Below are positions 6,928 to 11,740 of a DNA stretch of 11,740 bases, one piece after another. The translations under genes and the position numbers were made by a program. The stretch is from assembly GCA_903911165.1 (NCBI GenBank), contig CAIWCQ010000058.1, positions 1-11,740 on the forward strand, read 5' to 3'. The number at the start of each line of letters is the position of its first letter. Within the stretch, counting starts at the first letter, position 1. This DNA comes from an uncultured Actinomycetes bacterium. GTDB taxonomy: Bacteria > Actinomycetota > Actinomycetes > Mycobacteriales > Mycobacteriaceae. Below the pieces are notes generated by a model, which was given only the letters and a program-made list of their open reading frames with translations, searched no databases and had not been told where the DNA came from.

Positions 6928-7761
6928 GTGAAACGAACGCAATTGATGGGCGAGTGCTCCGCGGAATTCTTCGGGACGATGATCCTCATCTTGTTCGGGT
7001 GCGGGGTGGTGGCCCAAGTCGTCACCGGCGGCAAGGAACTGGGCACGGCCCCGGGCTCTACCGGCGACTACAACTCGATCGCGTGGGGATGGGGCCTCGG
7101 GGTGTGCCTGGCGGTCTTCGTCGCCGGCCGACTCAGCGGCGCGCACCTGAATCCAGCCGTCACGGTCGCGCTCGCGGCCTTCAAAGGGTTCCCGGTCCGA
7201 AAAATCCTGCCCTACATCGCCGCCCAGGCACTGGGCGCTTTCGTCGGGGCACTGGTCGTACGAGTGGTCTACAGCGACGCGATCAACCGCGTCGACGCCG
7301 GCCACACCAAGGCAACCCAGGGCATCTTCTCCACCTCGCCCGACGTCGGCGTTTCGCTGCCGACGGCGTTCCTCGATCAGATCGTCGGCACCGCGATCCT
7401 GGTGGCGGTCATCTTCGCGCTGACCAGTGCGGTCAACAATCCCCCGCTGGGCAACACTGCACCGCTGTTCATCGGACTGCTGGTGGTCGGAATCGGCCTG
7501 GGTTGGGGCTCCAATGCCGGCTACGCGATCAACCCCGCCCGGGACTTCGCGCCGCGACTGGCCTCCTGGCTGACCGGGTATCAGGACGCATGGTTCTCGG
7601 CCAACGGCACCGAGTTGTATTTCTGGGTGCCGATCATCGCGCCGGTGATCGGCGGCCTGATCGGCGGGGCACTGTTCGTCTACGGCATCGAGAAGTTCCT
7701 GCCCGAAGCGATCACCACACCCGACGAGGTCGGCGTTGTGAAGGCGACACCGCTGCGCTGA
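6928..7761 (+). CDS. glpF: Glycerol facilitator / aquaglyceroporin (MIP family)
   Basis: The 277-residue integral membrane channel has both MIP half-helix motifs: GAHLNPA (NPA at 75-77) and the second NPA (202-204). The latter is followed by Arg205-Asp206, and this NPARD form marks glycerol-conducting members rather than water-only aquaporins. Aligned by spacing to E. coli GlpF, the selectivity filter would be Trp55, Gly190, Tyr199 and Arg205; GlpF has Phe at the Tyr position. Hydrophobic segments are consistent with six helices, plus a short charged C-tail. The role is passive glycerol uptake across the plasma membrane. No glpK or glpD lies next to it here. The start was chosen by the -10 hexamer 6 nt upstream; ATG 6946 would shorten it by six residues. 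Confidence 0.93.
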   Translation: MKRTQLMGECSAEFFGTMILILFGCGVVAQVVTGGKELGTAPGSTGDYNSIAWGWGLGVCLAVFVAGRLSGAHLNPAVTVALAAFKGFPVRKILPYIAAQALGAFVGALVVRVVYSDAINRVDAGHTKATQGIFSTSPDVGVSLPTAFLDQIVGTAILVAVIFALTSAVNNPPLGNTAPLFIGLLVVGIGLGWGSNAGYAINPARDFAPRLASWLTGYQDAWFSANGTELYFWVPIIAPVIGGLIGGALFVYGIEKFLPEAITTPDEVGVVKATPLR

Positions 7762-7776
7762 ACCATCGAGCCGAGT

Positions 7777-7794
7777 GGTATCACTGAGGTATCA
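7777..7794 (+). promoter_or_regulatory. Direct repeat GGTATCA x2: putative antitoxin operator
   Basis: GGTATCA occurs at 7777-7783 and 7788-7794, 11 bp apart centre to centre, about one helical turn. The second copy overlaps the -10 hexamer TATCAT. RHH proteins commonly bind tandem half-sites, so this is a plausible autoregulatory operator of the RHH-Doc pair; binding is inferred. Confidence 0.5.
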
Positions 7795-7795
7795 T
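7790..7795 (+). promoter_or_regulatory. -10 hexamer TATCAT for a leaderless RHH-doc transcript
   Basis: TATCAT matches TATAAT at five of six positions and is 6 nt before ATG 7802, predicting transcription from the A of the start codon. It overlaps the second GGTATCA repeat. Confidence 0.5.
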
Positions 7796-7801
7796 CGGCG
7801 C

Positions 7802-8008
7802 ATGGGAATGACTTTGCGCACCAACACAGAGCAGACGGATGCCTTGCGCCGGCAGGCTGAGTCCGAAGGTCGTTCGATGCAAGCCGTAGCACTGGCAGCG
7901 ATCGATGAGTACATCGCTCGACGCGCGCACTCGGCCAAACTTGACGCTGTCCTGCATCGCGTGGTGGCCGAGGAGGCCGGAGTTCTGGAGCGCCTCAAAG
8001 ACGCATGA
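7802..8008 (+). CDS. Ribbon-helix-helix antitoxin of the Doc module
   Basis: The 68-residue protein has an RHH layout: a short strand (MTLRTN), a helix (EQTDALRRQAESEG) and a second helix (SMQAVALAAIDEYIARR), followed by a charged C-terminal helix (VAEEAGVLERLKDA). In type II modules the RHH dimer binds operator DNA and the C-terminal helix masks the toxin. Its TGA overlaps the ATG of the doc gene (ATGA), which shows translational coupling. ATG 7802 fits the leaderless promoter; a second ATG at 7808 is two codons in. Classical Doc of phage P1 pairs with Phd, an unrelated antitoxin fold, so the partner here is of a different class. The assignment rests on secondary-structure pattern and context. 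Confidence 0.75.
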   Translation: MGMTLRTNTEQTDALRRQAESEGRSMQAVALAAIDEYIARRAHSAKLDAVLHRVVAEEAGVLERLKDA

Positions 8009-8388
8009 TCGAGTACCTAGATCTCGATGACCTGCTGAAGATAGCCCGGCACGCCGTCGCCGACGACGTTGCGGTTGGGGATTACGGATTGCTCGAGTCG
8101 GCATTGGCACGGCCCCGTGCGTCGGCATTCGGCAGCGACGCCTACCCGGATTTGCACCTCAAGGCAGCCGCGCTATTTCAGTCCCTGGCACGCAACCACG
8201 CCCTTGTCGACGGCAATAAACGGCTCGCCTGGACTGCCTGTCGAACATTTTTGGCCGTCAACAGTCACTGGATCAGCGCGCCCGAGGATGACCGCTTCGA
8301 CTTCGTCATTCGGGTTGCCACCGGAGTGGATGGTGACATCACAGCGATCGCCGAGCAGTTACGCGAGTGGACACACGAGCAAGGATAA
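8005..8388 (+). CDS. doc: Doc-type (death-on-curing) Fic-fold toxin
   Basis: The 127-residue protein matches the length of P1 Doc (126). The Fic-core motif is HALVDGNKR with His65, Asp69, Gly70, Asn71, Lys72 and Arg73, close to the Doc form HxFx[DE][AG]NKR; a Leu occupies the usual Phe position. The upstream block YPDLHLKAAALFQSLARNH is typical of Doc. P1 Doc phosphorylates and inactivates EF-Tu with ATP; the same activity here is an inference from the short motif, which differs from the longer AMP-transferring Fic proteins. The toxin follows its antitoxin with a 4-bp overlap. Just after its stop is an eight-G run (8389-8396). Confidence 0.9.
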   Translation: MIEYLDLDDLLKIARHAVADDVAVGDYGLLESALARPRASAFGSDAYPDLHLKAAALFQSLARNHALVDGNKRLAWTACRTFLAVNSHWISAPEDDRFDFVIRVATGVDGDITAIAEQLREWTHEQG

Positions 8389-8396
8389 GGGGGGGG
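8389..8396 (+). repeat. Homopolymer of eight G residues
   Basis: An uninterrupted run of eight G follows the doc stop codon and lies 17 bp before the CDGSH start, just upstream of its likely -10 region. It is noncoding, so slippage would alter promoter spacing rather than a reading frame. Confidence 0.8.
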
Positions 8397-8413
8397 TGTA
8401 GCAGAATGCACCT

Positions 8414-8608
8414 ATGAGCGAATCCAACGTCACCATCAAAACCCTCACCGACGGCCCCCTGGAGGTGTCCGGGGCGGTCGAGATCCTCGCCTCCGACGGC
8501 ACCGTGATCAAGGCAACCGAGAAGAGCTACCTGTGCCGTTGCGGGTTTTCGGAGAAGAAGCCGTTCTGCGACGGGGCGCACAAGCGTGAGGCATTCACCG
8601 CTCCCTGA
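8414..8608 (+). CDS. CDGSH-type [2Fe-2S] iron-sulfur protein
   Basis: The 64-residue protein carries one complete CDGSH motif, CRCGFSEKKPFCDGAH (41-56). The cluster ligands are Cys41, Cys43, Cys52 and His56; the three-Cys, one-His [2Fe-2S] coordination defines the family. The short stand-alone form is common in actinobacteria, where it probably serves as an electron-transfer or redox-sensing protein in the cytoplasm; no partner is indicated by the neighbours. The start ATG 8414 has CAGAAT 6 nt upstream, a weak leaderless -10 candidate, and no Shine-Dalgarno site. It lies 25 bp after doc and could also be reached by read-through from the TA operon. Confidence 0.92.
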   Translation: MSESNVTIKTLTDGPLEVSGAVEILASDGTVIKATEKSYLCRCGFSEKKPFCDGAHKREAFTAP

Positions 8609-8620
8609 TCTGGGACGGAC

Positions 8621-8626
8621 TAGACT
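8621..8626 (+). promoter_or_regulatory. -10 hexamer TAGACT for a leaderless lipoprotein-cdd transcript
   Basis: TAGACT fits TANNNT and is exactly 6 nt before ATG 8633, placing +1 on the start codon. It could drive the three tightly spaced genes up to cdd. Confidence 0.45.
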
Positions 8627-8632
8627 GCGATT

Positions 8633-8896
8633 ATGACAACACGTCGCTTAACTCGTCAGATCGCTCTTCTCGCTGGCGGTGCCGCCATTGTCGGCATGGG
8701 GGCCCTGAGCGCATGCAGCACCAAGGAGAAGGAAGCGCCGACAACGACGCCGACAACATCGGAGGCCCCCGCGTCGGTGGCGCCCACCGAGAAGGCGGTC
8801 GGCCCCGGCGGCAACAACTCGTTCTCCCCGACAATCAATCCGAAGCCGCCCGGCGCGGTATGCACGCAGATCGTCAATGGTGTGTGCGTTCGCTGA
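8633..8896 (+). CDS. Small putative lipoprotein
   Basis: The 87-residue product begins with a basic stretch (TTRRLTRQ) and a hydrophobic core, and has a lipobox LSAC with Cys28, so it should be lipid-anchored outside the membrane. The mature 60 residues are Thr/Pro/Ser-rich (TTTPTTSEAP) and low in complexity, then NNSFSPTINPKPPG, and end with two cysteines in VCTQIVNGVCVR. I recognise no enzymatic domain. The secreted-protein gene starts 3 bp after its stop, so the two are probably co-expressed. The function is unknown. Confidence 0.8.
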   Translation: MTTRRLTRQIALLAGGAAIVGMGALSACSTKEKEAPTTTPTTSEAPASVAPTEKAVGPGGNNSFSPTINPKPPGAVCTQIVNGVCVR

Positions 8897-8899
8897 CTC

Positions 8900-9397
8900 A
8901 TGAGGGCTGGACGCATGGCGGCATTGGCCGCCGCCGTCACCGCGGGGTCGATGGCGTTGGCGACGGTCGCTGCCGCTGAACCTGCACCAAATTGGAACGG
9001 CTGGTACCGGATCACCTTCCAGACCGATCAGAAGACCGGTACCAGCATTGCCGCCGAGCAGTGGGAAGAGCCCTACTCTGCCTGGTACCGATTCGCGACG
9101 GACTGTTCCTCGGGGCCGTGCGCGGCGTCGATCGTCGATGGTCCGGCTCCCAAGGACAACGCCGCGAAATCGACGACCTTCGAGTGGACCGGAACGCAGT
9201 GGTCACGGACCAACAACTGGCGGTGGGATTGCACGTTGCCGGACCGGACCATCACCTTCGACGCGGCGAGTTCGGTGACCACCTATACCCCGCAGCCCGA
9301 CGGTTCACTGAAGGGCACGTTCGCGACCAATATCGGCAGCGGGGCGTGCCAGGGCACGGTCTACATCCCACTGACGGCGGTTGCAGGACAGCCCTAA
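8900..9397 (+). CDS. Secreted protein of unknown function
   Basis: The 165-residue product has a Sec signal peptide with likely cleavage after ATVAAA (residue 26). The mature part is rich in Trp, Thr and Gly and has four cysteines (69, 74, 111, 150), enough for two disulfides. The pattern WNGWYRITF, DCSSGPCAASIVDGP, NWRWDCTLPD, DGSLKGT and SGACQGTV looks like a beta-rich secreted domain of the kind found in several mycobacterial hypothetical secreted proteins; I cannot name the family with confidence. ATG 8915 is an alternative start five codons in. It starts 3 bp after the lipoprotein stop, and cdd starts 5 bp after its own stop, so translation is probably coupled. Confidence 0.8.
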   Translation: MRAGRMAALAAAVTAGSMALATVAAAEPAPNWNGWYRITFQTDQKTGTSIAAEQWEEPYSAWYRFATDCSSGPCAASIVDGPAPKDNAAKSTTFEWTGTQWSRTNNWRWDCTLPDRTITFDAASSVTTYTPQPDGSLKGTFATNIGSGACQGTVYIPLTAVAGQP

Positions 9398-9402
9398 GTC
9401 CG

Positions 9403-9816
9403 GTGGGTGACGTGGATTGGGAGACGCTGAAGACCGCCGCGATCGCGGCGTCGAAGAACTCCTACTCCCCCTATTCGAACTTCCCGGTCGGCGTCGCGGG
9501 CTTCGTCGATGACGGCCGTGTGGTGTCCGGCACCAACGTCGAGAACGCCTCGTACGGAATCACCTTGTGCGCGGAGTGCTCGATGGTCTCGGCGCTGTTT
9601 GCCTCCGGAGGAGGTCGGCTGGCCGCGGTCTATTGCGTCGACGGCAATGGCGATCCACTGATGCCGTGCGGCCGTTGCCGGCAACTGCTTTATGAGCACG
9701 GCGGGCCGGAACTGAAAGTCATGACGCCGCAAGGGGTGGCGACGATGGCCGAGCTTCTTCCGCACGCGTTCGGGCCATGGGATCTCGAGACAAGGAAACC
9801 CGAGCCCCGCAACTAG
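9403..9816 (+). CDS. cdd: Cytidine deaminase
   Basis: Cytidine deaminase converts cytidine and deoxycytidine to uridine and deoxyuridine in pyrimidine salvage. The 137-residue product fits the small, tetrameric, all-Cys zinc class: TLCAEC with Cys56 as zinc ligand and Glu58 as proton shuttle, and PCGRCRQ with Cys89 and Cys92. The substrate block GTNVENASYG is at 43-52. GTG 9403 gives the start GDVDWETLK, similar to the PDVDW start of the M. tuberculosis enzyme; GTG 9412 is a shorter alternative. It sits 5 bp downstream of a secreted-protein gene and lacks the deoA and add neighbours found with it in M. tuberculosis. Confidence 0.95.
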   Translation: MGDVDWETLKTAAIAASKNSYSPYSNFPVGVAGFVDDGRVVSGTNVENASYGITLCAECSMVSALFASGGGRLAAVYCVDGNGDPLMPCGRCRQLLYEHGGPELKVMTPQGVATMAELLPHAFGPWDLETRKPEPRN

Positions 9817-9857
9817 CGGGTCGCCCGAAAGCAGGCATCACCTGCCGGAATACCCGC
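9816..9857 (+). terminator. Possible bidirectional stem-loop between convergent genes
   Basis: Between the cdd stop and the opposing stop are two nested inverted repeats: an outer arm pair GCGGGT (9816-9821) with ACCCGC (9852-9857), and an inner perfect hairpin GCAGG-CATCA-CCTGC (9831-9845). There is no T-tract on either side, so it would be a tract-less actinobacterial-type terminator at best. Confidence 0.4.
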
Positions 9858-10172
9858 CTAGACCGGGAAGCAGGGTTCGGTGCCGGGCGTGTAGTAAGGC
9901 TGTCCGTTGGGCAGGAAGCACGGCGCCTCTCCGTGGAAGGCGGGGTACGGGAGCGCGCCCGGTGGCAACGGGCCCCAGCCGACGGGACGATCCACCGCCG
10001 CACCGATGACGGCGGCATCCACGGCGTCGCCGGCGAGGTCGGTGCATCCACCGACCCGAACGTAGAAGCCCACGTCGCCGCAGACCTCAGCCTGGGCCGA
10101 TGGGGCGATAAGGACCGATGTTGCGGTGGAGCACGCTGCAGCCAGCAGGGTCGCGGCCAGTTTCTTGTTCAT
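9858..10172 (-). CDS. Small secreted four-cysteine protein, unknown function
   Basis: The 104-residue product has a signal peptide (NKKLAATLLAAACSTATSV) with likely cleavage after AQA at 28. The 76-residue mature protein has four cysteines (31, 43, 85, 101), probably two disulfides. It contains a short helical stretch (DLAGDAVDAAVIGAAVD) and a Pro/Gly/aromatic-rich C-terminal half (WGPLPPG, YPAFHGEAPCFLPNGQPYYTP). I do not recognise the family; the composition is typical of small mycobacterial secreted proteins. A GATAAT hexamer 6 nt before the ATG indicates its own leaderless promoter, separate from the vapBC operon ending 54 bp upstream. Confidence 0.75.
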   Translation of the reverse strand: MNKKLAATLLAAACSTATSVLIAPSAQAEVCGDVGFYVRVGGCTDLAGDAVDAAVIGAAVDRPVGWGPLPPGALPYPAFHGEAPCFLPNGQPYYTPGTEPCFPV

Positions 10173-10178
10173 CAGCGA

Positions 10179-10184
10179 ATTATC
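10179..10184 (-). promoter_or_regulatory. -10 hexamer GATAAT for a leaderless secreted-protein transcript
   Basis: GATAAT on the minus strand matches five of six -10 positions and ends 6 nt before ATG 10172. Confidence 0.45.
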
Positions 10185-10226
10185 TCCGCTGGACCGCCGG
10201 AGCGCCAGCAGCGAGCCGAATGTTGG

Positions 10227-10625
10227 TCAGACCTGAATCGCGGTGAATCCGGGTGCCCCGTCGAGGGCCGCGAAATCGTCGTCCTGGGTGATGACCGGCA
10301 GTCCACGCGAGACGGCGATCGCCGCGATCCACAGATCGTTGATCCCCATCCGGCGGCCGGTCTCGGCGAGATGGACACGCAACCGCGCCCACACCCGCGC
10401 AGCGTCCTCATCAACGGGAAGCGCCTCCATGTCCGACACAACGTCCAGAGTGGCTAACCGTCGGGCACGTACGTCGGCCGAGCCGGCGGCAAGAATTCCG
10501 GCATTGAGTTCGGCCAACGTGATGACAGTCGTTGCGACTTGTTCAGGAATGGCCGACTCGTCAAGCGCACGGCCCGTCTCATTGGCGATGAACACTGACG
10601 TGTCCAGCACACCGGCCGCAATCAC
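10227..10625 (-). CDS. vapC: VapC toxin, PIN-domain ribonuclease
   Basis: VapC toxins are Mg-dependent endoribonucleases that cut tRNA or rRNA. From GTG 10625 the product has 132 residues, the usual size. The acidic PIN residues are in place: Asp8 (VLDTSVF), Glu39 (LAELNAG), Asp97 (INDLWIAA) and Asp115 (TQDDDF). The TGA of vapB overlaps this GTG (GTGA), so translation is coupled. A longer reading to 10742 would run through vapB in another frame and is rejected. The RNA target cannot be predicted from sequence alone. Confidence 0.93.
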   Translation of the reverse strand: MIAAGVLDTSVFIANETGRALDESAIPEQVATTVITLAELNAGILAAGSADVRARRLATLDVVSDMEALPVDEDAARVWARLRVHLAETGRRMGINDLWIAAIAVSRGLPVITQDDDFAALDGAPGFTAIQV

Positions 10626-10882
10626 CGAATCGGCCCGAGATCGTCGGTGGTGTCGCCGAACAGTGCCGCGAGGTCGCCCCGCAGTCCCGGGTCGGCTTGA
10701 GCCTTCTGCAGGCGCCGCGACAGTTCCACTCGAGACAGCCACCGCCGCCTGCTGGGCGCAAGTGCGGTGAGTTGGGCGACCGGTTTACCTTTCACAGTGA
10801 TGGTAAGGACTTCGCCGGCCTCGACCCGGCGCAGCACACCGGCGGTGTCATTGCGCAGTTCGCGGGATGGCAACTCGGTCAT
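10622..10882 (-). CDS. vapB: VapB antitoxin, Phd/YefM-like
   Basis: The 86-residue antitoxin has a Phd/YefM-like DNA-binding N-terminus (PSRELRNDTAGVLRRVEAGEVLTI, then KGKPVAQLTAL). Its C-terminal tail ends in GDTTDDLGPIR, a toxin-binding ending common in mycobacterial VapB proteins. It is the first gene of the vapBC operon and overlaps vapC by 4 bp. The start ATG 10882 is supported by TACACT 6 nt upstream. A palindrome covering that hexamer suggests autorepression by the VapBC complex, the usual arrangement. Confidence 0.9.
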   Translation of the reverse strand: MTELPSRELRNDTAGVLRRVEAGEVLTITVKGKPVAQLTALAPSRRRWLSRVELSRRLQKAQADPGLRGDLAALFGDTTDDLGPIR

Positions 10883-10907
10883 GCTACGAGTGTAGCCGTT
10901 GCGTAGC
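10883..10907 (-). promoter_or_regulatory. vapBC promoter and palindromic operator candidate
   Basis: On the minus strand TACACT (10889-10894) lies 6 nt before ATG 10882, fitting a leaderless promoter. A perfect inverted repeat GCTAC-N4-GTAGC (10883-10896) covers the hexamer. On the plus strand a further GTAGC lies at 10903-10907, 11 bp from the previous one. The overlap of palindrome and -10 element is what an autoregulatory operator should look like. Confidence 0.55.
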
Positions 10908-10958
10908 TGGACGCGCTGACGCCAGCCGGGCTGGCCGAGTTCCGCCTCCTCGTACGCA

Positions 10959-11261
10959 TCAGCGAGTAAGCGACGGCCGCAGCGCCAGCACGAGAACCAG
11001 CGCATCCTCGATGTCGTGCAGGTTTTCGGGGTTGACCGCGCCGAGGCGCTGCAACAGCCGGGCCCGGGAAACCGCGCGCAGACCTCGGCACACCGCGACA
11101 CTGTCGGCGTCGACGCCCTCACCCGGCGAAATGACCGGCCGCAGCGGAGTCCGGGTACGTGAACTCGACACTGGGACAACGACGATCAGCTCGTCCTCGA
11201 CTCCGGCAAGGATCTCGTCGGCGGACATAATGACGGCGGGCCGGTGCTTGCCGGGTTCACC
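10959..11261 (-). pseudogene. mazF: N-terminally truncated mazF/pemK toxin gene, no antitoxin
   Basis: The reading frame encodes nearly all of a MazF/PemK endoribonuclease: [16 protein letters not shown], then [47 protein letters not shown], and a final helix [14 protein letters not shown]. The usual first strand (M-x-R-G-E-[IV]-W-W) is missing. In this frame an in-frame TAA at 11274-11276, inside the pmmB 3' end, precedes the sequence, and no ATG, GTG, TTG or CTG occurs before ATG 11228. Starting there gives 89 residues without the RP-containing strand region, and no Shine-Dalgarno or -10 element is apparent. No mazE-like antitoxin lies next to it; pmmB is directly upstream and vapBC downstream. 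A truncated, probably inactive remnant is the simplest reading. Expression by read-through from pmmB remains possible. Confidence 0.65.
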
Positions 11262-11265
11262 CGTG

Positions 11266-11740
11266 TTACCCCGTTACCTCTAGCGACTCGGCGACGCTCG
11301 CTCTGATCGCGTCAAGTTCGGACTGTGCTCTAGCGCGAGCCTGGTCGATCTCGCCGGTGACCGGAACCACCACCTGCAGGTAGCACTTGAGTTTCGGTTC
11401 GGTGCCACTGGGCCGGATGATCACCCGGGCGTCGGGCAGGGTGAAGCGCAGGCCGTCGGTGGGGGGAAGGCCGTCGGCGCCGTTTTCCAGATCATCCATG
11501 CGCACCACATCGCGGCCGCCCAAGGATGTGGGCGGGTCGGCACGTAGGCGCGCCATCGCATCGGAGATCAGGGCGATGTCCGAAACCCGCACCGATAGTA
11601 GGCTTGTCGCATATAGGCCAAACCTGCGGGCCAGATCGTCGAGCACATCCTGGACTCCCCTGCCCTCGGCCTTGAGTGCGGCGACCAGCTCCAGCATCAG
11701 CAGCGATGCGGTGATGCCGTCCTTGTCGTTGACGGCCTCA
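11266..11740 (-). CDS. pmmB: Phosphomannomutase/phosphoglucomutase-family C-terminal part (PmmB)
   Basis: The frame is open to the window edge, so the 5' part is missing. The visible 157 or so residues are the C-terminal portion of an alpha-D-phosphohexomutase, which interconverts sugar 1- and 6-phosphates; in mycobacteria PmmB-type enzymes are linked to mannose-1-phosphate or related phosphosugar supply. Near the edge is [15 protein letters not shown], typical of domain 3. Domain 4 has the phosphate-binding loop [15 protein letters not shown]. The C-terminus ends normally ([11 protein letters not shown] 11266-11268). The catalytic Ser and metal loop lie outside. Its stop abuts the truncated mazF. 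Confidence 0.9.
   Translation of the reverse strand, partial: EAVNDKDGITASLLMLELVAALKAEGRGVQDVLDDLARRFGLYATSLLSVRVSDIALISDAMARLRADPPTSLGGRDVVRMDDLENGADGLPPTDGLRFTLPDARVIIRPSGTEPKLKCYLQVVVPVTGEIDQARARAQSELDAIRASVAESLEVTG

Noticed and set aside
10626..10742. VapC extended upstream to 10742
   Set aside because: The extension is vapB read in another frame; GTG 10625 overlaps the vapB stop as expected for a coupled pair and gives the normal VapC size.
7762..11265. A transposon or integrase carrying the TA genes
   Set aside because: I see no transposase, integrase, tRNA or terminal inverted repeats around this stretch.

Overview
The window is high-GC, ATG/GTG-started DNA from an actinobacterium, almost certainly a member of the Mycobacteriaceae. 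The evidence is an MceA-type MCE protein, an ICL2-type isocitrate lyase with the extra C-terminal domain, a haemophore-like secreted protein, mycobacterial-style VapB and RHH antitoxins, and a PmmB end. An intact single aceA plus a glycerol facilitator fits an environmental species better than a reduced pathogen, but I cannot name the species.

Layout, left to right. 1-184 (+) is the 3' end of an unknown gene ending in fifteen P-[VL]-x-[ED] tetrapeptides. It converges on an orphan mceA-like gene (203-1402, -). That gene is divergent from aceA/icl2 (1519-3810, +) across a 116-bp promoter region. Then come three genes on the minus strand: a membrane-anchored HNH/DUF1524 nuclease (5127-5903), a short-chain dehydrogenase (4259-5089) and a haemophore-like secreted protein (3823-4197). 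Divergent from these are a Tat-type lipoprotein of the dienelactone hydrolase family (5961-6863) and a GlpF-type aquaglyceroporin (6928-7761). Next is an RHH-antitoxin/Doc-toxin pair (7802-8388), a CDGSH iron-sulfur protein (8414-8608), and a tight run of a small lipoprotein, a secreted protein and cytidine deaminase (8633-9816). From 9858 to the end everything is on the minus strand: a small Cys-containing secreted protein, a VapBC module, an N-terminally truncated mazF with no antitoxin, and the 3' end of pmmB.

The genes do not form one pathway. Central carbon functions (ICL2 for acetate, fatty-acid and propionate carbon; GlpF for glycerol; PmmB for mannose-phosphate supply; Cdd for pyrimidine salvage) are mixed with envelope or secreted proteins and toxin-antitoxin modules. 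The 7.8-11.3 kb part looks like an accessory patch: two complete TA modules and one toxin remnant in 3.5 kb.

A feature running through the window is leaderless expression. At least seven genes have a TANNNT-like -10 hexamer exactly 6-7 nt before the start codon, so transcription should begin on or next to the start codon. I used this to choose several starts. The most interesting items are the operator-like repeats overlapping the two TA promoters, the Doc toxin paired with an RHH rather than a Phd antitoxin, the mazF whose 5' end is cut at the pmmB stop, the orphan mceA, and an inverted repeat bracketing the aceA -10 box. I did not find a convincing wholly new multi-gene system.
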